DNA of 64,000 nucleotides from the NCBI GenBank assembly GCA_030848705.1, contig CM061245.1, forward strand, positions 71,659,564 through 71,723,563, read 5' to 3'. Origin of the DNA: Heracleum sosnowskyi. Taxonomy: Eukaryota > Streptophyta > Magnoliopsida > Apiales > Apiaceae. Position 1 is the stretch's first letter, and the number at the start of each line of letters is the position of its first letter. The notes under the pieces were generated by a model, which was not told the origin of the DNA, did no database searches, and was given only the letters and a program-made list of their open reading frames with translations. Made by a program: the position numbers and the translations under genes. Shown one piece after another: positions 9,687 through 18,257 of the stretch.

Positions 9687-11642
9687 GGTATAATAGAGAG
9701 CACACTTATCTTGGACAGTGGATGCTCAGGACATATGACTGGAAACAAAGCCCTGCTATCAGACTTTGAGGAGAAGGCTGGCCCAAAAGTTTCCTATGGA
9801 GATGGCAACATAGGACACACTCTGGGATATGGCAATATCAATCTTGGAAGTGTCATCATCACATATGTAGCTCTAGTCTCAGGACTCAAGCATAATCTGC
9901 TATCTGTGAGTCAAATCTGTGACAGAGGAAACCATGTAGATTTTCACAGTGAATACTGTGAAGTTATCAGTAAATCTACTGGAAAAGTTGTTCTAGTTGG
10001 ACACAGGCGCAACAACATTTATGAAGCAAGTTTGGTAACAAACTCTGATGGTAGGACAGTGTGTCTGACAGCCAGAATGTCAAATGAAGAGAGTTGGAAT
10101 TGGCACAAGAAGCTCTCTCATCTAAACTTGAACAATATAAATGAGCTTATTAGAAAGGATCTTGTGAGAGGACTTCCAAAATCAATACTCAATCTAGATG
10201 GTCTATGTGATTCTTGTCAAAAGGCCAAGCAAAGGAAGTCATCTTTCAAGAGCAAATCTGAATCTTCAGTAGTGGAACCTTATCATCTTCTACATGTTGA
10301 TCTCTTTGGACCAGTAAATGTGATGTCTATGGGCAGAAAGAAATATGCTCTAGTAATTGTTGATGAATATACTAGATATACATGGGTATATTTCTTGTCA
10401 AAGAAGGATGAAACTGCTCAAATACTGGTGGATCATGTAAATCTACTGGACAAAGGATCACAGCACAAAGTCAAAATTATAAGGAGTGATAATGGAACTG
10501 AATTCAGAAACTCAATCTTGGAAGCTTTCTGCAAGGAAAGAGGAGTGAAACAAGAATTTTCTGCACCTGGAACTCCACAGCAAAATGGTGTAGTTGAAAG
10601 AAAGAACAGAACTTTAATTGAAGCTGCTAGAACTATGATTGATGAAGCAAAATTGCCAACTTATTTCTGGGCAGAAGCTGTTCAAACTGCTTGTTTTACT
10701 CAAAATGCTACACTGATCAACAAGCATGGGAAAACACCATATGAGATGGTGAAAAATAAGAAGCCAAATTTGAAATATTTTCACATATTTGGATGCAAAT
10801 GCTTTGTGTTGAAGACTCATCCTGAACAGTTGACAAAGTTCGAGTTAAAAGCTGATGAAGGAATCTTTGTTGGCTATCCATTGTCAACAAAAGCATTCAG
10901 AGTTTACAATCTGAGAACTAAGGTGATCATGGAATCCATACATGTGTCATTTGATGACAAGAAAATAATTGGACTTGAAGACAAGGATGGATATGATCAA
11001 CTACGTTTTGAAAATGAAGATTTATTCTCTGATGATGTAAACTCTGATGAAGCAGGTTTGACAAACTCTGACGGAGCATACTCTGAACCTCTACTGGTAA
11101 ATACTGAAGAAACTGAAAATTCTCAAATTGAACAAAATAGAGAACCAGTTGAGGGGGAGCGTGAAGAAGCTCAACAAGACACAGCAAGTGAATCAGTTGA
11201 GGAAACTGATTCAAACTCTGACAGTACAAACACTGAGCCATCCAACTCAAGGGGAGCCTCAGATACTGCAGAAAGTCAACGTATGAATCAGGAGAGCATG
11301 GATCAAGGGGGAGGATTCAATAATGATGCAAGAAACCACTTACCAACAGCCAGAAAGTGGACACATGCACACACACCTGATCTCATAATTGGAGATCCTG
11401 ATGCTAGTGTGAGAACTAGAAGTGCAACAAATAATGAGTGTCTGTATCATGCTTTCTTGTCTCAAACAGAACCAAAGAAAGTGGAGGAAGCTCTTCAAGA
11501 TGCTAATTGGATTACAGTAATGCAAGAAGAGTTAAATGAATTTGAAAGAAATGAAGTCTGGACACTTGTACCTAGACCAAAGAATAGATCAATAGTAGGT
11601 ACAAAGTGGGTTTTCAGAAACAAGACTGACAGTGAAGGTGTG
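9687..11642 (+). CDS. pol: copia2 Pol, first part (protease, integrase, start of RT), cut by insertion
   Basis: Pol polyprotein up to the insertion of the inverted copy. Protease motif LDSG lies at the start. Integrase HHCC reads H-x4-H then CDSC. The catalytic core has D in HVDLFGPVNV, D in IIRSDNGTEF and E in GVVERKNRT, with 62 and 35 residues between them, typical of copia integrase. An acidic Ser/Asn-rich spacer contains two GGGGGAG tracts (11151-11159 and 11305-11314). The RT start (WVFRNKTDSEGV) ends at the gtgtg target site, 11638-11642. The missing rest is at 24531-25883, with no other break. There is no ATG at the front, so expression needs splicing, frameshifting or similar. Confidence 0.92.
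11638..11642. repeat. TSD of the nested copy, left (gtgtg)
   Basis: gtgtg at 11638-11642 and again at 24526-24530. The uninterrupted inner copy has the same pol sequence with one gtgtg. Confidence 0.95.
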
Positions 11643-12188
11643 TGTTAGGCCGAATACACAATATAATCAAGTATGTATGAAAATAACGACAATTAAGAAC
11701 ACTGTTTATGAATCAATAAACTGTATTTATATTAACAGCTTCTCTCTTTATGATGTTAATGAATCACAAAGAGCTTCTAGGTTACAAGAATAATATATCG
11801 ATAATCGCGTCCCTTCTAGGGATAACCTATCTGTGTTTATATAGTACACAGCTACATACAATCCTTATCTAATTGATATTCCTACAAGTTAGCTATACAA
11901 AACTTATCAATTAAGGATTGCTTCTTATCTTCCATTCTGTTTCCTTAGCTGTATCAATATATTCTGCTTCTTTCCATCTTCAGAATATATTGCTTCTAGA
12001 ATCTTTAATTCAGCACCGACAGCTAACTCAACTATCACCTTGTCAGACTTTACATAAACTCTGACCGGCTTCCTTTAAACTCTTCACCCTGTCAGAGTTT
12101 AATTAAACTCTGACCGGCTTCTGATAAACTCTTGTCAGTACCTGTTGCTTAAACACTGATAAACAAATATTAGCAATTATATCTAACA
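11643..12188 (-). repeat. copia2b 3' LTR
   Basis: 546 bp, tgttaggccg to atatctaaca on plus. The TATA box on the minus strand is at 11843-11836. Confidence 0.95.
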
Positions 12189-12203
12189 ATCTCCCCCAAC
12201 TTG
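12189..12203 (-). other. copia2b polypurine tract
   Basis: The minus strand reads caagttgggggagat directly before the 3' LTR. It is the plus-strand primer for reverse transcription. The same TTGGGGGAGAT core is used by copia3. Confidence 0.85.
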
Positions 12204-12351
12204 TTCATAATAAAATGTACAAGTTAAACATATAATTGATGATGTCAAAACCATTTAACAAATGCAGTGTTTAACATATAACAGAGTTTAATTTAAAACA
12301 GAGTTTAAATTTGACTTAGAATAGAAAATATTAAAAACTTACAGTCAGACT

Positions 12352-15300
12352 TTACTTGACTTCTTCAATATCAGGTACAGTCCTGAGATAATCAATCAGC
12401 AGTCTTCTCTCAGCATTCTCAAGTTCAGCTATCATAATCTCTTTCAGCTCCTTATACTCTGGATCTCCTTCACCAGTTTGATATATGGCAGCCCTTAGAG
12501 AATAGATACTGTTCTTCTTCATATCATTCCCTAGCCGAATGTACTGAGCTTTATTTGACTCTAAATTGAATTCTAAGACTTTTAATCCCAGTGCAGTTTT
12601 AAATCTAGCACTGTTTCTCTTCATCTCCACCAATTTTCCAGTATGATCTCTATACTTTGGAATATAAGCATTTGAGACTTCTCCTCCTCCAAGCATCACT
12701 TTTGATCTCAGCATCTTTTCTTTTAAGATTTGAGCAACATTATGGGTATGTCTGTTCTTAACTTTTAACAGATAAAGTACATATTCAAGTTCTTCCCATG
12801 ATTTGAGATTTACATCAGATTCTCCAATTCTATAAACTCTTCCATCACTCATGAAGTATAACAGAAACTGCTTCTTCAAGATCTTGTGAAAAATCAACTG
12901 AACAGATTCTAACTTATCAAGATTTTCTTGTGTATTCACAATACCAGATCCTGTCAGTGAAATATTGTCTTGAGATCTGTTATTTATTCTCTTCTCCCTA
13001 TGTGAACCTAAACCAGACTTATCATAAGATTCTTTTCCAAGTACAGTCCTGGTTTGAGAAAAATCCACAGGTTGAAGTGTCAGAGTTTCAGAGAATACAG
13101 GTCTTAAGAACCCTTTGAGTTGAGGAGCTAGCCGAGTTTGCACAGCTTGAGCCTTGTCAGAGGCTGGCTTAACTTCAATAGTATCATCAACTTGAGCAGC
13201 GTCAGAGGTTGATTTTGGTAATCTTGTTTCAACTTGAGCAATGTCAGAGGTTGAATAAATCTTCTTAGGTAACTGCTCTTCTTCTACCAGTTTACCTTTT
13301 CCTTTATCAGCATTTTTAATCACAGGCCTCCTTGAGTACTGTAAACTCTGATCAGAGTTTACATTCTCTTTGATAACAATTCCTTTTTCTTTCTTTCTAG
13401 GAGCCTTGATTTCCTTCTTCTTGTAAGTACCATCCTTCAATTTCTTTTGATGCTCTTCAGCAAGACTCAGCATTTCAACTTCCATGTCTTCAACTGTAGC
13501 TTCATTACCATGTTCTTCTAGAAACATCTTGGTAGCAATTTCTTCATCAGTTAATGGATTGGCTGAAATAATTAAACTCTTAAGTCTTGAACCACTGGCA
13601 GAGTTTGAAATTTCTTTACCAGAGTTTGAAATTTCTTTACCAGAGTTTATCAACCTATTAGAATTTAATTTTGATGTTCTTTTCCCTTGAACAGAAAGTA
13701 AATGCCTCTCAGATTCCTTGCTTCCACCATCAGCAGAATCATCATCCCTCCGTCTCAGAGTTTGAGTATCTTTGCATTTGTCATTATGTACACTCTCCCC
13801 CTTTTTGACATCATCAGAAATTAGTACTGATGTCAGCAATTCAAGCGCAGTAGAAATGGAATTCAATTGAGTGAACATTGCAGCCTGATTCTCCTCAACT
13901 TTTCCAAGCCTTGTCTTGATTTCCTCAGAATCCTTGGCTTGCTGCGTGAATTGTGTAGAATAAAATGATCTGTCAAGCTTCAAAGTTGTATCCCTTAGAG
14001 AAAATTCATTCCTCAGATTTGTAAACATCTGTTGATTCTCATCAAATCTATTATTGAGAGATTTGACTTGAACAACAGTTGCCTGTAAACTTGTAAGAAC
14101 ATCAGGATTTGTAATCTTCTTGACAGAATCAGATAAGAAATCTGCAGCCCTTTGCGCTGGAAAGATACAATCTGCATTAGCCCATGCATTGTAGTACATA
14201 TTCTGATAATGCTCAGAAGCAGCCCTTTGAATTTCCCTTTCTTCAGTAGAATTTGCTTGAATATCAGAAATGTCCACTTGAATATCAGAGTGTGAATGAG
14301 AAGGACTAGCTTCAGCATTGTCATCCTCTCTGTGAATATCTTCAAGCACATTTTCAGCAGTGATTTCATCAATTGACTGTGCAGTCGCATCAGGTACTTG
14401 ATCTGCTACAGTTTGAGGAACATCAGAGTTTGCTGGAGCAGTAACCTCTGCTTCTCTCTGAACAATCTCAACAACGGATTGTTGCAAAGTTTCAAGTAAG
14501 ACAATATCCTCATGATCATTATCTGTTGCATCTACAGGTACAGCAACAGCTTCTGGAACTGAATCAACTCTAATCTGATCAACTTCATCACCTTTCTCAA
14601 AATCAATAGAAATGATTTCTGTGTGAGAAGCAATAGGTTCTACTAACTCAGTAGATGCTTGATCAGCTTCCAGTACAGTATCTTCATGATCAAGAATCCT
14701 GCTGTCAGAGTATGCAGCAGCTTCCTCCACTACATCATCAGCTTTTGATGTAGGAGCTTCTGTTTCAAAATCCATCAGAAGAGTTACAGGATTTGCAGCA
14801 TCCTCAGCAGTTAGAACAGTCTCCTCAACAACAACTGCAGGAGTACTTGAAGGAACAGTTGTAATAACAATCTCCTCATTCTCTGATGTAGGAGCTTCAG
14901 TGTCCTCAGGTTCTTTGTCCAGATTGGCAATGATATCACCAAAAAGTTGATCAGCAACTAGCCGTCTCTTTCTCTGATGAAGAGTTTCTTCATCAGCTTC
15001 AGTTTCTGAGTCTGCACTAGAAGCAGCAGCAACAGACTTTGCCCTGTGGGCTCGCCTTTTCTTCATTCTTTGTCTCTGAGGCACAGCATCAACATTTGAT
15101 ACCTCAGCTTCAGCGGGTTGCAAACCAGACTTTATTGCTCGAACTTTAGATCTCTTTGACCTCTGTGGTTGAGACTCAGAAGGTCCAGCTTCAGCAGTTG
15201 AGACTTGTTGTTGCTGTAAAGTGTCAAGAAATTGTTGCACTGATGCAGGCAACAGTAAAGGACCAACTTCTCCTTTCTTGTTGTCCTTGTTGATAAGGTC

Positions 15301-16014
15301 AGAGAATATACGTTTGTGCAGTTTAAACGAAAGTATAACATCATCCTCTACTATCTCAACATTTGGACAGCAAAAATTGAATATCAATTGACAAAACCTA
15401 GAGAAATAAACAACATTTCTATTCTCTAGCATTTTCTCACCAATATTAGTTAAAACTAATCTAGCAACATCAAATTGACTGCCATAGAGAAGAGAATACC
15501 CGATCTGTAGACTATCCGTGGGAATCGCATCCCAATTGGTGCACTTCTTTCCAAAAGCCCGAGTAATGCAATCGAAAAAGAAGCTCCATTCCTTGCGCAA
15601 AAATGGCCTTTTGAGTTGACCTATCTTTGACAAAGGTCCAGAGTAGCCGATTTCTCTCATCATCCTAACCAACTCAGAATCACCAACAGATATCGTGAAA
15701 GCATTAAAATCTTCAAGACCCAAAGCATCACGAACAGTAGTAGGAGTAACAACAAATTGATCTTCTTGAAACTCAAAAATGATAGATGGAGATCCAGACT
15801 CTCCTCCATTATCATAAGTACCTGTCTGCCAAAAAGTTCGAATTTGAGTCGCAGACAGCTTCGATGGTGCTGTTAAAGCAGTACCAATATCAGAGTCTAA
15901 CAAGAACCTCTGAATCAAATGAAACGCCTCCGGTGCGTTCTCATTTGCTACAGGAGCAGAATAATTGTTGGGAACAAATTCTAAGTCAGAAGCAATAAAC
16001 GCTGTAGTTGCCAT
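12352..16014 (-). CDS. copia2b third gene, env-like position, 1220 aa
   Basis: Large protein downstream of pol in the position called env-like in Sireviruses; function unknown. The N-terminal globular domain (about residues 1-250) has KEWSFFFDCITRAFGKKCTNWD and RNVVYFSRFCQLIF. It is matched by the third gene of copia3/copia4, so it is an ancient conserved domain. Next are basic patches (RSKRSKVRA, KKRRAHRAK) that could be nuclear signals, then a long acidic low-complexity stretch. A predicted coiled coil follows (NNRFDENQQMFTNL to KVEENQAAMFTQL), ending in DDVKKGES. The C-terminal domain has LLYFMSDGRVYRIG and KYRDHTGKLVEMKRN. I see no signal peptide and no transmembrane segment, so it is not an obvious envelope protein. 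A 7-residue duplication (SGKEISN) is absent from the outer copy. Confidence 0.88.
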   Translation of the reverse strand: MATTAFIASDLEFVPNNYSAPVANENAPEAFHLIQRFLLDSDIGTALTAPSKLSATQIRTFWQTGTYDNGGESGSPSIIFEFQEDQFVVTPTTVRDALGLEDFNAFTISVGDSELVRMMREIGYSGPLSKIGQLKRPFLRKEWSFFFDCITRAFGKKCTNWDAIPTDSLQIGYSLLYGSQFDVARLVLTNIGEKMLENRNVVYFSRFCQLIFNFCCPNVEIVEDDVILSFKLHKRIFSDLINKDNKKGEVGPLLLPASVQQFLDTLQQQQVSTAEAGPSESQPQRSKRSKVRAIKSGLQPAEAEVSNVDAVPQRQRMKKRRAHRAKSVAAASSADSETEADEETLHQRKRRLVADQLFGDIIANLDKEPEDTEAPTSENEEIVITTVPSSTPAVVVEETVLTAEDAANPVTLLMDFETEAPTSKADDVVEEAAAYSDSRILDHEDTVLEADQASTELVEPIASHTEIISIDFEKGDEVDQIRVDSVPEAVAVPVDATDNDHEDIVLLETLQQSVVEIVQREAEVTAPANSDVPQTVADQVPDATAQSIDEITAENVLEDIHREDDNAEASPSHSHSDIQVDISDIQANSTEEREIQRAASEHYQNMYYNAWANADCIFPAQRAADFLSDSVKKITNPDVLTSLQATVVQVKSLNNRFDENQQMFTNLRNEFSLRDTTLKLDRSFYSTQFTQQAKDSEEIKTRLGKVEENQAAMFTQLNSISTALELLTSVLISDDVKKGESVHNDKCKDTQTLRRRDDDSADGGSKESERHLLSVQGKRTSKLNSNRLINSGKEISNSGKEISNSASGSRLKSLIISANPLTDEEIATKMFLEEHGNEATVEDMEVEMLSLAEEHQKKLKDGTYKKKEIKAPRKKEKGIVIKENVNSDQSLQYSRRPVIKNADKGKGKLVEEEQLPKKIYSTSDIAQVETRLPKSTSDAAQVDDTIEVKPASDKAQAVQTRLAPQLKGFLRPVFSETLTLQPVDFSQTRTVLGKESYDKSGLGSHREKRINNRSQDNISLTGSGIVNTQENLDKLESVQLIFHKILKKQFLLYFMSDGRVYRIGESDVNLKSWEELEYVLYLLKVKNRHTHNVAQILKEKMLRSKVMLGGGEVSNAYIPKYRDHTGKLVEMKRNSARFKTALGLKVLEFNLESNKAQYIRLGNDMKKNSIYSLRAAIYQTGEGDPEYKELKEIMIAELENAERRLLIDYLRTVPDIEEVK
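13341..13362. repeat. 22-base palindrome of the family word inside the third gene
   Basis: gtaaactctga followed directly by tcagagtttac, a perfect inverted repeat within coding sequence. The same palindrome is at 30775-30796 in the outer copy. Confidence 0.9.
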
Positions 16015-16499
16015 TAGTAAGATTTGAAAACAAGAAATACTGGGCTCAGAAAGTGTTTGAGTGTTTGTGTGTGAGTAAAATCTAATGAAAAGATGAAGTG
16101 CGTAAAAGATTGAATCGTGTGTATGTAGTGTTTTAAATAAGAACTGAAAAGATTAAAAGTATGTTAGTGGGACAGATGTCAGACGTGAATACGCTGACAG
16201 CTGTATCTAACAACTTCCAATACACACGTGCAAACGTGGAGACACCTGTCATCACATAACACTCAAAAATTTTCGCTTAAGAGAGAAAAAAAAATCAATA
16301 ATAATAAAATTATCAATTTTAATAATAAAGTACAAAGGAGCTCAACAGTCAGAAAAATAATGACTGTCTCGAAACTCCGCATCTTATTATCCCAAGCGCT
16401 TCGATTCTAGGAAAAAACCTTTCAGTTACCCTGTTGAATGCTTTAAAAACCGAAGCATTTTATCAACAGGCTTCATACCTTAAAATTACCATACACCAA
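16015..16499. promoter_or_regulatory. divergent promoter-like region between the third gene and the opposite-strand ORF
   Basis: For the minus-strand third gene it holds a TATA-type box (tatttaaaa, 16139-16131) about 120 bases before the ATG. A C/T-rich, ACA-repeat 5' leader follows. Upstream on the same strand lie a G-box (CACGTG, 16225-16230) and a second ACGT element (16234-16239). To the right, on plus, an A/T-rich stretch (16286-16335) leads to the ORF at 16500. This looks like a plant RNA polymerase II promoter placed inside the retrotransposon. Function is inferred. Confidence 0.5.
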
Positions 16500-16895
16500 A
16501 TGGCAGGAACCTTTGAGTTCATGGATGTCGAATCATTCGTTAACATGAACTGGCAGCAACAAGCAAACTATATCATCGATGAGTTTGTTGTTCTGTCTTT
16601 CCTGAATGATGAAGGTCTTATAGCAGATGATGAAATAGCGGAAGGACCAATCTCTAATCCTTATGTGCACATCATCCGTCCCGGTCCATATGATGTGCCC
16701 ATCCTGGCAGACGATGATACTATGGAGATTTGTATGATGCTCTTCCAGCAGAGCTTCCTGATGGGTACGGAGGAGTCAATCTTCTTGGAGTCCTGCAAGC
16801 TGCAAAGCAGAAAGAGAATCCAGGAAGATGATGATGATGATGATTCATCCTCAGGATGTTGTCAAGCAATCCCAGATGGTATAATGATCAGATGA
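16500..16895 (+). CDS. opposite-strand accessory ORF of copia2b, 131 aa, unknown function
   Basis: ORF on the strand opposite to gag-pol, between pol and the third gene. I start it at the ATG at 16500 (MAGTFEFMDVESF); the longer open frame from 16434 begins with TTG. The protein is acidic, with NWQQQANYIIDEF near the N terminus, a run of six Asp followed by three Ser, and a basic KLQSRKR just before. I recognise no family. The outer copy keeps the frame nearly unchanged after its early stop (two substitutions seen). Antisense accessory ORFs are known in some gypsy (Tat-lineage) elements; one in a Sirevirus-type element is unusual. It could still be a chance ORF, since the two copies are too similar to show selection. 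Confidence 0.5.
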   Translation: MAGTFEFMDVESFVNMNWQQQANYIIDEFVVLSFLNDEGLIADDEIAEGPISNPYVHIIRPGPYDVPILADDDTMEICMMLFQQSFLMGTEESIFLESCKLQSRKRIQEDDDDDDSSSGCCQAIPDGIMIR

Positions 16896-18257
16896 ACAAC
16901 TGGGTAGCTCTCATCAGAAGTAGTAGAGCACAATAACTTCTGGCTCTAGCTCTTCTGCTTCAGATGTAGCATTCAGATACTTGTCCTGGTTAAATAGATC
17001 TTCTCTTTGTAACCATAGTGATTAGTATGTACCAGAAAGATTAGCTAAACATGAGCATGAAATTTTCTGAATGTAAATTTGAATCAATTAATGAAAACAA
17101 ATTTGTTTCTTTACATATCAGTATTATCAATATTGCATAGTAATTGTAAAGTGAAAAAAAACGATATCACTCTAAACAATGAACTAACATACTCAGCCGC
17201 ACTACGAATCACTATCAGGACTTATCAAACGCACTCTTTCTTTTCTCCGTTCAATCATACTTTTTCCGAAAAACAAATGACTAATCTCAAGAGTATAAAA
17301 TGTCTGAAACAAGGAAATTATTTTAACCATCAGAGATTAAAACAAAGTAACCTCGGCGTATTTTACACAATACATCAGTGTTTACCATTTATCCTTCTTT
17401 GTCAATAAACTCTTTTCTCAATCTGTACAGTTGTGAGAAATGTGTGTGTAGTAGCAGAGTTTACCGAAATCAGTATTTAGATCATCTCAAAGTGCATAAA
17501 ATCCACAAACTAAAGTAGTAAAAACTGGTTGCCTAAACTCTCACATAGACACTGATTTTTCTATCTAAACTCTGTATTACTGATATCCTTTCATTTGGAT
17601 ATGTCTTTTATTTGTCACCCCCTGTATTATTTATATATTTTTTTTATTTTTTTTATTTATTATTTTTCCAGTAATCAGTGGTTGGCACTAGTCACCAAAA
17701 ATCAAAGATTTTAGCCCTTATTTCATACAATAAGTTCCTGGATCGTCCTAGGCACAACATGATCTCAAAGGAATTTGTGCTCTGTTTGGCATCTTTTGAT
17801 TTGAGGGTGAATTATTTGTAGTAAGTAATCAGAGTTTAGACTTTTCATCAGTGATTATAATTAACTTATGAGAGAAAATGCAAACAGCTAATACAGACTC
17901 AGTGTATAGGATCAATAAACTAAGAGATGGTATAAATATAGAGACAGTATCATGCTGTGTTAGTTTACTGCACATAAATGAGATCAGAATCTATCAACTC
18001 TTAAGGATTCACAATTACTTACTGAGAATTATGTTTCATACAAATTTCTTCATTGGTCCATATGTTTCAGACAAAATTACAGTAGAGAATAGCATTAAAT
18101 TGTAATTACCAGAGTATGACCAACAGAGTTTAACATCAGAGTTTACTTTCAGAGTATGACTGACAGAGTTTATCATCAGAGTTTAACATGCTGGTTCACA
18201 TAACAGTTAACACATGTAAGAGATCATGAACATACAAAGTGAGTCTAACCCGTATCT
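16896..18257. other. copia2b intergenic region, non-coding
   Basis: About 1.36 kb between the opposite-strand ORF and the end of pol. A/T-rich; holds T-runs around 17637-17670. A dense cluster of the family word cagagttta or cagagtatga lies at 18110-18190. Small ORFs here look like chance. Confidence 0.7.

Noticed and set aside
17079..17408. 109-aa frame downstream of the opposite-strand ORF, also present in the outer copy (26753-27082)
   Set aside because: Opens with TTG, has unremarkable composition and lies in A/T-rich non-coding sequence. Its presence in both copies only reflects their near identity.
17878..18105. 75-aa frame near the end of pol, mirrored at 26043-26270
   Set aside because: No domain or codon signal; same reasoning, a chance frame in a duplicated spacer.
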